Source: Chelativorans sp. J32 (GTDB lineage: Bacteria; Pseudomonadota; Alphaproteobacteria; Rhizobiales; Rhizobiaceae). Taken from it: a stretch of DNA of 64,000 bases. The notes below the pieces were generated by a model. It made no database searches. It had not been told where the DNA came from and worked only from the letters and a program-made list of their open reading frames with translations. Below are positions 29,020 to 38,566 of the stretch, piece after piece. Position numbers and translations under genes: made by a program. The DNA is taken from the NCBI RefSeq assembly GCF_000518985.1, contig NZ_JAEQ01000017.1, positions 43,509-107,508 on the forward strand, in the 5' to 3' direction. Each line of letters opens with the position of its first letter. Positions within the stretch are counted from its first letter, which is position 1.

Positions 29020-29409
29020 TTATTCGACGGCAATCAGGGCTGCCGCTACCGCCCTATCTTCAGCCAGCAGCACGTTGAAAGTACGCACTGCCGCGCCCGT
29101 CGACATGATCTCCACGGCCAGGCCCGCCTCCTTCAGCTGCGCGCGGAGCTCTCCGGGCAGCGGCTTGAGGGTCGCGCCCGTTCCGACGAGCAGGATCTGG
29201 ATATCAGCGGCTTCTTCTGCAGCTCGCTTGAAATCATCCATGCTCACCGAGGACACATTGTCGGCAGACCACCCGTAAATGCCCGACGGCAGGCAAAGCA
29301 GCGACCCGCGATGAGACATGTCGGCAAAGCGAAAACCGCCATTGCCGTAGGCATCTATTGGAGCGCGGCCCGGATAATGGGCCGCGCGTATCTGCAATCC
29401 GCTCGTCAT
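29020..29409 (-). CDS. Mth938-like (DUF498) protein, NDUFAF3-like
   Basis: Protein of 129 residues with the Mth938/DUF498 fold: YGNGGFRFADMSHRGSLLCLPSGIYGW, ADIQILLVGTGATLKPL, then IMSTGAAVRTFNVLLAEDRAVAAALI. The human relative NDUFAF3 is a complex I assembly factor whose bacterial homologues sit near secDF. Here the start overlaps the secDF stop in an ATGA, so the two are translationally coupled, and the NDUFAF6-like gene follows at once. Confidence 0.85.
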   Translation of the reverse strand: MTSGLQIRAAHYPGRAPIDAYGNGGFRFADMSHRGSLLCLPSGIYGWSADNVSSVSMDDFKRAAEEAADIQILLVGTGATLKPLPGELRAQLKEAGLAVEIMSTGAAVRTFNVLLAEDRAVAAALIAVE

Positions 29410-31973
29410 CAGCGCGTCGGAACTTGTCCTGCCGTATCGCTTCCCCCGGCTTCTACCTCAACAACCGGTCCAGTAGTGGGGCGGAGCCTGAACAGGATAA
29501 GGATCGGAGCAGCCACGAAGATCGAGGAGAAGGTTCCGATCACAACGCCGAAGAGCATCGAAGCCACGAAGGAACGGATGACCTCTCCGCCGAATACGAA
29601 CAGCGAAAGCAGCGCGAGGATGGTCGTGATCGACGTCATGGTCGTGCGCGACAGCATCTCGTTGTCCGACAGGTCCAGGAGCTGGCCCAAGGGCATCTTC
29701 TTGTAACGCCTCAGATTCTCCCGGACGCGGTCATAGATGACCACCGTGTCGTTCAGTGAGTAGCCCACGATGGTAAGGATTGCCGCCACTGTCGAGAGGT
29801 CAAACTGGAGTTGCGTGACGACAAGGAAACCGAGTGTCAGGAGCACGTCATTGATTGTGGAAGCAATCGCCCCCAATGCGAAGTGCCACTCAAATCGGAC
29901 CCAGACATATATCAGGATGCCGCCCAACGCTGCGAGCACACCCATGATTGCAGTCCACACCAACTCACCGGAAACGGTCGGACCGACCACCTCGGTGCGC
30001 CTTATATCGTAATCTGCTTCGAGGGCCGCCCTCGCTTCCCGCACGATGCTGTCGCCGGATTCCGCACCGGTGTCCGGGGCGATGCCAAGCCGGATCAATG
30101 CGTCGCTCGGGTTGCCGAAGCCCTGCACCTGCGCTTCGCCAATACCTGCTTGCGAAAGCCGCTGACGTATGTCGCCCGTATCCGCTTCGCCGGATTTTGC
30201 ACGGACTTCAATGATCGTGCCACCCGTGAAGTCGATCCCAAAATTGGGTCCCACGGTGAAGAGGAGCACTACCGAGGCGACAGAAAGCGAAAGCGATAGG
30301 GCAAAGGCCTGCAGCCGCACCCGCATGAAGGGGATGCGGGTTACTTCCGGCACGAGGCGGATATAGCCGCGGGGCAGCTCCTTCGGGCGGCTGCGGCGAA
30401 GCCATTCTGCCGTCAGCCAGCGCGTCAGCGTGAACGCCGTGAAGACGGTGGTGATGATGCCGATCGCCAGTGTCACGGCGAAGCCGCGCACCGGGCCAGA
30501 GCCGAGGAAGAAGAGCACGACGGCCGCGATCAAGGTCGTGATGTTGGAATCGATGATCGTCGCCAAAGCTTTTTGGAAGCCCTGATCGAGGGCTTGGACC
30601 AGCGAGCGCCCCTGTCGTCGCTCCTCGCGAATGCGCTCGTAGATCAGCACGTTGGAATCGACCGCCATGCCTACCGTGAGCACGATACCGGCGATGCCGG
30701 GCAGCGTCAGCGTCGCCCCAAGCACTGACAGTATGGCGATAATCAGCACCACGTTCGCTATCAGCGCGATATTCGCTATGAATCCCAGGAACCCGTAAGC
30801 GGCGAACATGAAGACGACGACTAAGATGGAGCCAATGATTGCGGCCATCTTTCCGGCGTCGATAGAGTCTTGTCCCAGGCCGGGCCCAACCGTCCGTTCC
30901 TCAACGATGTTGAGATCGGCGGGCAATGCGCCTGCGCGCAGAAGGACCGCAAGGTCGTTCGCACTCTGTACGGTGAAGCTTCCCGAGATCTGGCCTGTGC
31001 CCCCCAGAATCGGTTCGCGGATCTGGGGCGCCGAGATGACATGCCCGTCCAGGATGATTGCGAAGAGTCGTCCGACATTCTGCTGCGTAGCCTGCCCAAA
31101 CCGGGTCGCTCCCCTCGTATCGAAGCGGAAGGTCACGACCGGTTCGTTGGTGAGCTGGTCGAAGCTCGTCTGGGCATCCACCAGGTTTTCACCGGAGACT
31201 ATGACGCGATCCTCGATCAGGTAAGGAACAGGCGGATTGTCCCGCGAATACATAACGGTGGTGCCTGCCGGCGGGCGTCCCTGGATCGCCTCCTGCACCG
31301 GCACAGACTGATCGACCATCTGGAAGGTGAGCTTGGCCGTGGTGCCGAGGATATCCTTCAGGCGTTGCGGATCCTGCAAGCCCGGCACCTGAACGAGAAT
31401 ACGATCGTCTCCCTGGCGCTGGATAATAGGCTCGGTGGTGCCGAGTTCATTCACGCGGCGACTCACCACCTCGATCGACTGGGTAAGTGCGCTGGAGAGA
31501 CGATATTGGATGCCGGCGTCCGTAAGGGTCAGCCGCAGCAGCCCAGGCTCCGGCTCCGTCATCTCCACTTCCTGAATGGCGCTCGTGCCGAGGAGGCCGC
31601 CTGCGACCGGCTGAAGCAACTCGGCCAAAGCCTGCTTTGCAGATTCCACATCAGCCGCATCGCGGACGCGAACCTGCACGAAATGGCCGGAGGAAGAAAG
31701 GCCCGTGTAGCCGATCCGCTTGTCGCGCAGCAATCTACGCACGTCGTCGCGCGTGCTTGCCAAACGCTCATTGACGAGCTGATTTCGATCGATCTGGAGG
31801 AGGATATGTGAACCGCCCTGCAGGTCGAGACCGAGCGTCATCGGGCGTGTCGGCGCCCAGCTCGGTAGCGAGTTCAGCCATGATTGCGGCATCACGTTCG
31901 GCGCGGCGTAGGCAAAACCCAAAGCCACGACAAGCCAGATGAAGAAGGACTGCCAGCGCGAGAAATGTAGCAT
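29409..31973 (-). CDS. secDF: Protein translocase subunit SecDF (fused)
   Basis: Fused SecD-SecF of 854 residues that uses the proton gradient to pull proteins through SecYEG. The SecD half starts with helix WQSFFIWLVVALGFAYAAPN, followed by GLDLQGGSHILLQID and the large periplasmic domain, then five helices near residues 370-520. The SecF half begins near ~555 with NFGIDFTGGTIIEVR and ends with SLNDTVVIYDRVRENL and more helices. Fusion is common in rhizobia. YajC lies just upstream. Confidence 0.95.
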   Translation of the reverse strand: MLHFSRWQSFFIWLVVALGFAYAAPNVMPQSWLNSLPSWAPTRPMTLGLDLQGGSHILLQIDRNQLVNERLASTRDDVRRLLRDKRIGYTGLSSSGHFVQVRVRDAADVESAKQALAELLQPVAGGLLGTSAIQEVEMTEPEPGLLRLTLTDAGIQYRLSSALTQSIEVVSRRVNELGTTEPIIQRQGDDRILVQVPGLQDPQRLKDILGTTAKLTFQMVDQSVPVQEAIQGRPPAGTTVMYSRDNPPVPYLIEDRVIVSGENLVDAQTSFDQLTNEPVVTFRFDTRGATRFGQATQQNVGRLFAIILDGHVISAPQIREPILGGTGQISGSFTVQSANDLAVLLRAGALPADLNIVEERTVGPGLGQDSIDAGKMAAIIGSILVVVFMFAAYGFLGFIANIALIANVVLIIAILSVLGATLTLPGIAGIVLTVGMAVDSNVLIYERIREERRQGRSLVQALDQGFQKALATIIDSNITTLIAAVVLFFLGSGPVRGFAVTLAIGIITTVFTAFTLTRWLTAEWLRRSRPKELPRGYIRLVPEVTRIPFMRVRLQAFALSLSLSVASVVLLFTVGPNFGIDFTGGTIIEVRAKSGEADTGDIRQRLSQAGIGEAQVQGFGNPSDALIRLGIAPDTGAESGDSIVREARAALEADYDIRRTEVVGPTVSGELVWTAIMGVLAALGGILIYVWVRFEWHFALGAIASTINDVLLTLGFLVVTQLQFDLSTVAAILTIVGYSLNDTVVIYDRVRENLRRYKKMPLGQLLDLSDNEMLSRTTMTSITTILALLSLFVFGGEVIRSFVASMLFGVVIGTFSSIFVAAPILILFRLRPTTGPVVEVEAGGSDTAGQVPTR

Positions 31974-32039
31974 GTTATCTCTTGTCGTTGGGGGCGGCCC
32001 TTCCCCTAAGGCCGCGCCCGGTATCCCGCTTCTTGCGGG

Positions 32040-32375
32040 CTATTTAGCGGTCTTGTCGGTTGCCGCCGGTTCACCCTTCACGCGCACATCGGCCAGCATG
32101 GAACGCAGTGCCGTGACCTTTGCTCCGCCGAGGTCGATCTCCAGCTCGTTATCGTTGATGACCTTGGTCACCTTGCCGACGAGCCCGCCACCCGTAACGA
32201 CCGTGTCTCCGCGCCGCACATTGGCGAGCATCTCCGCGCGCTTTTTCATCTGCTGGCGCTGCGGCCGGATAATGAGAAAATACATGATAACAAAGATCAG
32301 CACAAAAGGCAGGATGCTGACCAACATATCCGGTGCTCCCGCCGCTGCCTGGGCATATGCCGGTGTCACAAACAT
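32040..32375 (-). CDS. yajC: Preprotein translocase subunit YajC
   Basis: Small membrane protein of 111 residues accessory to SecDF. A single helix (SILPFVLIFVIMYFLIIRPQ) is followed by QRQQMKKRAEMLANVRRGDTVVT and a small beta domain (GGLVGKVTKV). Start ATG 32375 (MFVTPAYAQ) has AGGAGTGG upstream. secDF follows after 66 bases that can form two short GC hairpins. Confidence 0.95.
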   Translation of the reverse strand: MFVTPAYAQAAAGAPDMLVSILPFVLIFVIMYFLIIRPQRQQMKKRAEMLANVRRGDTVVTGGGLVGKVTKVINDNELEIDLGGAKVTALRSMLADVRVKGEPAATDKTAK

Positions 32376-32543
32376 GAACCACTCCTGAGATGCAGAGGCT
32401 GAGCGCCAGCCCGAAAGAAAACTGCGCGGAATATAGATGTTCGGCCTCTGTTTGCAACCGCTTGCCGCGGTTGCGCACGTCTTAGAAGAAGAGCGTACCT
32501 TTGGCCCCTCCCCGGCTTGCAACGCTTGCCTCCTTATGGAAGA

Positions 32544-32563
32544 ACCGTACCGTACGGTACGGT
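32544..32563. promoter_or_regulatory. Perfect 20-base palindrome upstream of the DUF815 gene
   Basis: ACCGTACCGTACGGTACGGT, a perfect palindrome that is also built of direct five-base steps (ACCGT twice, then ACGGT twice). It lies 18 bases before the start codon of the ATPase gene, between it and the divergent yajC. It could be a repressor operator overlapping the transcript start. No matching known consensus comes to mind. Confidence 0.45.
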
Positions 32564-32581
32564 ATCACCAGGGGTGATCAC

Positions 32582-33460
32582 ATGACTGATAATACTTTGG
32601 AAGCGTTGAACCAGAAGCTGGACCGGTTGATCGAGGCGGTTTCCCGGCTTTCCCCGCCTTTAGCGCCAGAGCCGCATTTTGCTGAGGCGGATTGCTTTGT
32701 CTGGCAAGCAGAAACGGGAACGCTTCTTCCCGTTCCGCGCGTCAATCGGGTCGATATCACCCTTATCAGGGGCGTCGACCGCGTACGCGACATCCTGCTC
32801 GACAATACACGCCGTTTCGCGGCGGGTTTGCCTGCCAACAATGCCCTTCTGTGGGGTTCGCGCGGCATGGGGAAGTCCTCGCTCGTCAAGGCCGCCCACG
32901 CGGAGATCAATCGGAGCCAGCCGGATGGCGAAGGCCGACTCAAGCTTGTGGAAATCCATCGCGAGGATGTCGAGAGCCTGCCAAAACTGATGCTCCTCCT
33001 CAGGGAGGCTCCGTATCGCTTCATACTCTTCTGCGACGACCTCTCGTTCGATCATGACGACACTTCCTACAAATCACTGAAAGCCGCGCTGGAAGGCGGC
33101 GTCGAGGGAAGACCGGACAATGTCATTCTCTACGCAACATCGAATCGACGACATCTGCTGCCGCGTGACATGATCGAGAATGAGCGATCGACGGCGATCA
33201 ATCCGTCGGAAGCGGTGGAAGAGAAGGTGTCGCTATCGGATCGATTCGGCTTGTGGCTCGGTTTCCACAAATGCTCTCAAGACGAATATCTTGAAATGAT
33301 CGAGGGCTATGCGCGCTATCACGATCTGCCGATCGAAGCAGAAAGGCTGCGGGCGGAAGCGCTTGAATGGGCCACCACGCGCGGAAGCCGGTCTGGGCGC
33401 GTGGCATGGCAATTCATCCAGGATCTCGCAGGCCGTCTTGGCCAGACCCTGAAGGTGTGA
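32582..33460 (+). CDS. DUF815 AAA-type ATPase
   Basis: Protein of 292 residues with Walker A LLWGSRGMGKSSLVK (~90-103), Walker B RFILFCDDLSF (~145) and the ATSNRRHLLPR sensor region of DUF815 proteins. These ATPases are widespread in proteobacteria and of unknown role. ATG 32582 has AGGGGTGA upstream; the open frame back to 32501 would cross the palindrome. It is divergent from yajC-secDF and convergent with the nlpD-like gene. Confidence 0.85.
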   Translation: MTDNTLEALNQKLDRLIEAVSRLSPPLAPEPHFAEADCFVWQAETGTLLPVPRVNRVDITLIRGVDRVRDILLDNTRRFAAGLPANNALLWGSRGMGKSSLVKAAHAEINRSQPDGEGRLKLVEIHREDVESLPKLMLLLREAPYRFILFCDDLSFDHDDTSYKSLKAALEGGVEGRPDNVILYATSNRRHLLPRDMIENERSTAINPSEAVEEKVSLSDRFGLWLGFHKCSQDEYLEMIEGYARYHDLPIEAERLRAEALEWATTRGSRSGRVAWQFIQDLAGRLGQTLKV

Positions 33461-33462
33461 AC

Positions 33463-33481
33463 GGCGGTCCGGTGGACCGCC
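33463..33481. terminator. Hairpin between convergent genes
   Basis: An eight-base perfect stem GGCGGTCC/GGACCGCC with a three-base loop fits exactly into the 22 bases between the two convergent stop codons. There is no T-run on either side, so termination is likely but not of the classic form. Confidence 0.4.
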
Positions 33482-33482
33482 C

Positions 33483-34718
33483 TCACCTCAGATAGGACAT
33501 CGGATCGACGGGGCTGGTTCCCTTACGCACTTCGAAGTGCAGTTTGGGCCGGTCTGCGTCGCCGGTCATGCCGGACAGTGCGATCTCCTGACCGCGCTTC
33601 ACTTGGTCGCCACGCTTCACCTTCAGTTGCGAAGCATGGCCGTAGACGGTAACCAGGCCGTCCTCATGGCGTACAAGGACCGTGTTGCCGAAGCCTTTCA
33701 GGCCGTCGCCGGCATAAATGACGACACCATTCTCGGCGGCGTGTACAGAAGTTCCTTCAGGAACAGCAATGTCGATACCATCACTTTTCCGGCCGCCGCT
33801 GCTGCCGAAATTGCTGATCACGCGGCCTTGTGCTGGCCAGCGAAGACGACCCACCCCGGTCGCTTCGGGGGGCAGAGCCGCAACCTGGGTCTGCTCCACG
33901 GCTTCTACGGCCTTCGGCTTCGATTCGGTCGGCGGAGTATAGGCGACGACCTTCGGCTCCTCGGTCACTTCTAGCTTCGGAGCCGATGCCACCACTACCG
34001 GTTCTGGCGCGGGCTTGGGGGCTTCAACCACTTTGACAGCGGGTGCGCTGACGGCTTTCACCTGTTCCGGCTTGGCTGCGGGCGAAGCGGCGGCGGCCAT
34101 GGTTGTCCCGCCCGGGACGACCAGCTTCTGACCGATTCTGATCGAGCCATCTGCCAGCCCGTTCGCCTCTTTCAGCGCGCTCACACTGGCGCCGGTTTTG
34201 CGCGCGATTCCGTAGAGCGTGTCGCCTGACGCCACGACATAACTACCACCAGATGCAGCTCCCGATGGGCGGCTCGGCTCCTGCGCCCTAGGCGCCTGGG
34301 GCACCATTGCCACCTGCCGCGGCTGCTCTGCGGGCGTCGCTACGGTTGGAGCGCTTGCCTGCTGAGCACCACCACCGGGCGGCGGAAGCGGCGCAGACGA
34401 TATTGCAGCTGAAGACGCGGGCGCCGAATAGGTAGCGGCGCTGTAGGTCGGAGCAGCCGGCGGCGGAAGCGAAGTGGCGGCGGAAGAGGACTGGAGGATG
34501 CCGCCCCCGCCCACCTCGGCCTTCGGCCTGATGATGCGTACGTCACCCGGATAAGGCTGATTCGACCGAGCGACCGCGACAGGGGCGGCGGTCGAGTTCG
34601 TCGTAAGACCGTCGGTTAGGTTTGCAACGCTGCATCCCGCTGCCAGAGATCCTATCAAGAGTATCGCCGCACCCCTGGCCAGCGACGTCTTGTACTGTGG
34701 CATGATTCCCATTGGCAT
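33483..34718 (-). CDS. NlpD-like lipoprotein, LysM plus degenerate LytM domain
   Basis: Lipoprotein of 411 residues: signal with lipobox (ILLIGSLAAGC, Cys ~29), long Ala/Pro/Ser-rich linker, LysM domain (~157-203, VVASGDTLYGIARKTG) and C-terminal LytM domain (~300-411). Two zinc ligands are missing: the first His is absent in SDGIDIAV, and the HxH motif reads KLHFEV. It should thus be an amidase activator like NlpD/EnvC rather than an enzyme. Three in-frame ATGs (34718, 34712, 34703) give the same lipobox. Order surE-pcm-nlpD matches many proteobacteria, but no rpoS follows. Confidence 0.85.
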   Translation of the reverse strand: MPMGIMPQYKTSLARGAAILLIGSLAAGCSVANLTDGLTTNSTAAPVAVARSNQPYPGDVRIIRPKAEVGGGGILQSSSAATSLPPPAAPTYSAATYSAPASSAAISSAPLPPPGGGAQQASAPTVATPAEQPRQVAMVPQAPRAQEPSRPSGAASGGSYVVASGDTLYGIARKTGASVSALKEANGLADGSIRIGQKLVVPGGTTMAAAASPAAKPEQVKAVSAPAVKVVEAPKPAPEPVVVASAPKLEVTEEPKVVAYTPPTESKPKAVEAVEQTQVAALPPEATGVGRLRWPAQGRVISNFGSSGGRKSDGIDIAVPEGTSVHAAENGVVIYAGDGLKGFGNTVLVRHEDGLVTVYGHASQLKVKRGDQVKRGQEIALSGMTGDADRPKLHFEVRKGTSPVDPMSYLR

Positions 34719-34822
34719 AAGGCTATCCGCGCATTCCCGTTGACCCAGTCCGATTAAAGCGCGTTAATCTTACCGGGCAGTTAAGCCTCGGAAATTTCAA
34801 GCCAGTATTTCGCCGGACCTGG

Positions 34823-35473
34823 TCAAAGGGCCTGCGCTACGCCCTTGATCAGCGGCTGTAGTCTCACAGGCTCCAGATCAACGCGCTCGAATCTGCTGCC
34901 GATCTTAGTGAACCTGGTCATTATCTGCACATCATCGCCTGGTCCCAGTGGGGCAACCATGACGCCGCCGCTGGCGAGAAAGTCCACAAACCGCCTGGGA
35001 AGCTCCTCGAAGGCCGCCCAAACCACGATTCGATCAAAGGGGCCGTCGGCCGCGCCCTCGGTGCCGTCCGCCTGTTTCACGATGATGTTGGAAAGACCAA
35101 AAGCTTCGTGGCGCTGGCGCGCCTGCTCGCAAAGCGTCTTATAGCGATCCAGCGTCAAAACTCGGTCGGCGAGCCGTGCCATGATCGCCGACGTGTAGCC
35201 GGAGCCAGTTCCGATTTCGAGCACGCGGACGCCAGGCTTCAAATCCAGCGCATTGAGGACGGCCCCCTGCAGGTCGCAGGGCTCGAAGGATTCCCCGCAC
35301 TCGATCGGGAGGGTTCTGTTGGACCAGACCCATTTCTTCCATTCGGCCGGCACGAAAGTGCTGCGCGGGATGGCTTCCATGGCGGTAAATAGGTCTTTGG
35401 AATCGATGCCGCGCGCGCGCATACGCAGCATGAAGGCGGCGAACCCTTCGCGCTCCCCCTCGCCTGCCGTCAT
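34823..35473 (-). CDS. pcm: Protein-L-isoaspartate O-methyltransferase
   Basis: SAM-dependent repair enzyme of 216 residues that methylates isoaspartyl residues in aged proteins. SAM motif I is [16 protein letters not shown], and the family segment [14 protein letters not shown] occupies the substrate site. The start overlaps the surE stop in ATGA, so the two are translationally coupled. Confidence 0.93.
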   Translation of the reverse strand: MTAGEGEREGFAAFMLRMRARGIDSKDLFTAMEAIPRSTFVPAEWKKWVWSNRTLPIECGESFEPCDLQGAVLNALDLKPGVRVLEIGTGSGYTSAIMARLADRVLTLDRYKTLCEQARQRHEAFGLSNIIVKQADGTEGAADGPFDRIVVWAAFEELPRRFVDFLASGGVMVAPLGPGDDVQIMTRFTKIGSRFERVDLEPVRLQPLIKGVAQAL

Positions 35474-36228
35474 GCGAGGGCCTTTGCCAGCCGATCGCGC
35501 ATTTCATGCGCTGTAAGGTCGAGATGGAGCGGAGTGACGGAAATATAGCCGTCGCGGATGGCCGCCTGGTCTGTTCCCTCCCTAATCTCCGCTTCCTGTC
35601 GCCCGAAACGGAGCCAGTAATAGGGAAAGCCCCGCCCGTCGCGGCGTTCGTCCACGGAAAGCCCGTGAACGAGCCTGCCCTGCGAGGTGACCCGCGTTCC
35701 CTTCACCATGTCCGGTGCACAGCGCGGGAAGTTGACGTTGAGAAAGACGCCTTGCGGAAGCTCGGTGCTGACGAGCTTCTTTAGAAGAGCAGGCCCGAGC
35801 GATTCGGCCGTGTCCCAATGGACCGTTCGCATGTCATCGGCGAATGAATAGCCCTGGCTGAGAGCGATGGAGCGGATGCCGAGCAGCGTGCCCTCCATGG
35901 CGCCTGCGACGGTCCCTGAATAAGTCACGTCATCGGCGACATTGGTGCCGCTGTTCACGCCTGAAAGGATGAGGTCCGGCAGGCGATCCATCACCTTTCG
36001 GACGGCCATGATCACGCAGTCCGTCGGCGTGCCGCGCAGCGCAAAATGCCGGTCATCGATCCTGCGCATGCGCAGCGGCTCGGAAAGCGACAGCGAATGC
36101 GCAAAACCGGACTGATCGGTTTCCGGGGCGACGACCCAAACATCGTCCGACAATGTCCTGGCTATCCGCTCCAGGACGGCAAGGCCCTCGGCATGCACGC
36201 CGTCGTCATTCGTGAGGAGGATCCGCAC
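35470..36228 (-). CDS. surE: 5'/3'-nucleotidase SurE
   Basis: Metal-dependent nucleoside monophosphatase of 252 residues. It has the N-terminal [16 protein letters not shown] with the metal-binding Asp pair, [10 protein letters not shown], and [20 protein letters not shown] with the metal-binding Asn. It starts one base after the serS stop and overlaps pcm at its end. Confidence 0.95.
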   Translation of the reverse strand: MRILLTNDDGVHAEGLAVLERIARTLSDDVWVVAPETDQSGFAHSLSLSEPLRMRRIDDRHFALRGTPTDCVIMAVRKVMDRLPDLILSGVNSGTNVADDVTYSGTVAGAMEGTLLGIRSIALSQGYSFADDMRTVHWDTAESLGPALLKKLVSTELPQGVFLNVNFPRCAPDMVKGTRVTSQGRLVHGLSVDERRDGRGFPYYWLRFGRQEAEIREGTDQAAIRDGYISVTPLHLDLTAHEMRDRLAKALA

Positions 36229-36229
36229 G

Positions 36230-37630
36230 TCAGCCCCTCGCGGCTTCGATCTTCTTCAATCCTCCCATATAGGGCTGCAGGATTTCCGGAATACTAATGC
36301 TTCCATCCTCGTTCTGGTAATTTTCCATTACCGCGATAAGAGCCCGGCCGACCGCCACGCCTGAGCCGTTCAAGGTGTGGACGAAGCGCGGCTGTTTTTC
36401 TCCAGTGGAGCGGTAGCGTGCATTCATGCGCCTTGCCTGGAAGTCGCCGCAGACCGAGCAGGAGGAAATCTCGCGATAGGTCTTCTGGCCGGGCAGCCAG
36501 ACCTCGATGTCGTAGGTCTTCTGAGAACCAAACCCCATATCGCCTGTGCAAAGGACGACCGTGCGGAATGGCAACCCAAGCCGCTTCAGAACCTCCTCCG
36601 CGCAAGCCGTCATGCGTTCATGTTCCTCAAGCGAGCTCTCTGCATCGGTAATGGATACCAACTCCACCTTATAGAACTGGTGCTGGCGCAGCATTCCGCG
36701 CGTGTCTCGCCCCGCTGAACCGGCCTCCGAGCGGAAGCAAGGGGTCAGCGCCGTGAAGCGCAGCGGGAGTTTTTCGCCATCGACGATTTCCTCGCGCACG
36801 AGATTGGTAAGCGGAACCTCAGCCGTAGGCACAAGCCAGCGTCCTTCGGATTGCATCGCCGCCGTCAGCGCAGTCTTGAATTCGGGATGAAGCGGATCGG
36901 GGACCTGCGCCAGCGCCGCGGACATCACGTCACGCAGGCCGTCGGTCGAATGAGCATAGAAAAGATCGTCCGCAAATTTCGGCAGGTTGCCTGTGCCGAA
37001 CATGGCATCGCTTCTCACCAGCAAGGGCGGCTGCACCTCGGTATAGCCGTGCTCACTCGTGTGCAGGTCGATCATGAATTGGCCAAGCGCACGGTCCAGG
37101 CGAGCAAGTTGTCCGGAAAGCACCGTGAAACGAGCGCCGGAAAGCTTGGCCGCTCTCTCGAAATCCATGAGGCCGAGCGCCTCGCCGAGCTCGAAATGCT
37201 CCTTCGCCCAGTTGGGCTGGCGTGGCTCCCCTACTCTGCGGATCTCCACATTGCCGCTCTCGTCGGGGCCAACCGGAACGTCGTCGCGAGGAATATTCGG
37301 AATCCGTGCGAGAAGATCTCGGAACCTGTTGTCGAGCTCCCGCTCCTGTGCCTCACCATCCTGGATGAAGCCTTTGAGCTCGGCAACCTCGGTCTTCAGC
37401 CGCTCGGCCGTCTCCTTGTCGCCGGCCGCCATCGCGCGGCCGATCTCCTTGGATGCGGCGTTACGGCGCTCCTGAGCTTCCTGAAGCTTCGTGAGGTGGA
37501 TGCGACGGGTCTCGTCCGCGGCGATCAGCGTCTTGACCGTGGATCGCGCCTCGCTTTCTTCCTGTCCCCGCCTTGTGAGTGCGAGCACGAGCGCTTCATT
37601 GTTCTCGCGAATCCATCTGATGTCGAGCAT
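36230..37630 (-). CDS. serS: Seryl-tRNA synthetase
   Basis: Class II aminoacyl-tRNA synthetase of 466 residues. The N-terminal ~110 residues form the tRNA-binding coiled coil ([17 protein letters not shown] and [10 protein letters not shown]). Motif 2 is [16 protein letters not shown] and motif 3 is [18 protein letters not shown]. Start ATG 37630 ([10 protein letters not shown]) is preferred to TTG 37636. It is the first gene of a serS-surE-pcm-nlpD run. Confidence 0.95.
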   Translation of the reverse strand: MLDIRWIRENNEALVLALTRRGQEESEARSTVKTLIAADETRRIHLTKLQEAQERRNAASKEIGRAMAAGDKETAERLKTEVAELKGFIQDGEAQERELDNRFRDLLARIPNIPRDDVPVGPDESGNVEIRRVGEPRQPNWAKEHFELGEALGLMDFERAAKLSGARFTVLSGQLARLDRALGQFMIDLHTSEHGYTEVQPPLLVRSDAMFGTGNLPKFADDLFYAHSTDGLRDVMSAALAQVPDPLHPEFKTALTAAMQSEGRWLVPTAEVPLTNLVREEIVDGEKLPLRFTALTPCFRSEAGSAGRDTRGMLRQHQFYKVELVSITDAESSLEEHERMTACAEEVLKRLGLPFRTVVLCTGDMGFGSQKTYDIEVWLPGQKTYREISSCSVCGDFQARRMNARYRSTGEKQPRFVHTLNGSGVAVGRALIAVMENYQNEDGSISIPEILQPYMGGLKKIEAARG

Positions 37631-37693
37631 GATCAATATCCGGGTGTGAATCAGGGCCTTCGGACCACCCGGAGGAGATTCAAGCCGAGGAGA

Positions 37694-38566
37694 TCAGGCC
37701 GAGCCCGCGCTCGTTCCCGCATCCGCTGGGGCCGACGCGTCGTCTTCCGCCGCTTGCGCGGCTTCGGCTGCCAGCCTCTCTTCCTCGCGTTTGCGCTCCA
37801 CCATCCGGGCGCTCCAGATGGAGACCTCGTAGAGAAGGATGGTTGGAAGCGCAAGACCGATCTGGCTTACGGGATCAGGCGGCGTCAGGACTGCTGCAAC
37901 CACAAAGGCGGCGACGATGGCCACCTTGCGCTTGTTCGCAAGCGCTTGCGAAGAAAGCAGACCGACCCTCGCCAGCAGCGTTGTCACCACCGGCAACTGG
38001 AAAACCAGTCCGAAGGACAGGATCAGCGTCATGATGAGGCCGAGATATTCGGAAACGCGCGGCAGCAGCGATATCTGAATCTCGTTGTCCGGTCCCACCT
38101 GCTGCATGGACAGGAAGAACCACATCACCATCGGCGTGAAGAAGAAATAAACGAGCGCTGCGCCGAGGAGAAAAAGAATCGGCGAGGCGATCAGGAACGG
38201 CAGGAACGCCCGCCTTTCATTGCGGTAAAGGCCCGGCGCCACGAACTTGTAGATCTGCGTGGCGATCATGGGGAAGGCAAGCACCAATCCTCCGAACATG
38301 GCGAGCTTGATCTGCGTGAAGAAGAACTCCTGCGGGGCCGTGTAGATGAGGTCGACCTGCTCGGAGTTCAGCCCGGCCCAGCGCGTCGCCCATTGGAAGG
38401 GGATCACCAGGAGGTTGAAAATCTCGCGGGCGAAGAAGAAACAGACGAGAAAGGCGATAAAGAAAGCGCCAATCGCCCAGATCAACCGCGACCGCAATTC
38501 GATGAGATGTTCGATCAGCGGCGCCGAGGATTTTTCCACCTCGTCCTCGTCTTGCCCTGCACTCAC
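37694..38566 (-). CDS. tatC: Twin-arginine translocase subunit TatC
   Basis: Receptor core of the Tat system, 290 residues and six membrane helices. Family blocks: SAPLIEHLIELRSRLIWAIG near the N-terminus, FFTQIKLAMFGGLVLAFPMI and FGLVFQLPVV. It ends in a Glu/Arg and Ala-rich cytosolic tail. It starts with GTG overlapping the tatB stop. Confidence 0.95.
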   Translation of the reverse strand: MSAGQDEDEVEKSSAPLIEHLIELRSRLIWAIGAFFIAFLVCFFFAREIFNLLVIPFQWATRWAGLNSEQVDLIYTAPQEFFFTQIKLAMFGGLVLAFPMIATQIYKFVAPGLYRNERRAFLPFLIASPILFLLGAALVYFFFTPMVMWFFLSMQQVGPDNEIQISLLPRVSEYLGLIMTLILSFGLVFQLPVVTTLLARVGLLSSQALANKRKVAIVAAFVVAAVLTPPDPVSQIGLALPTILLYEVSIWSARMVERKREEERLAAEAAQAAEDDASAPADAGTSAGSA

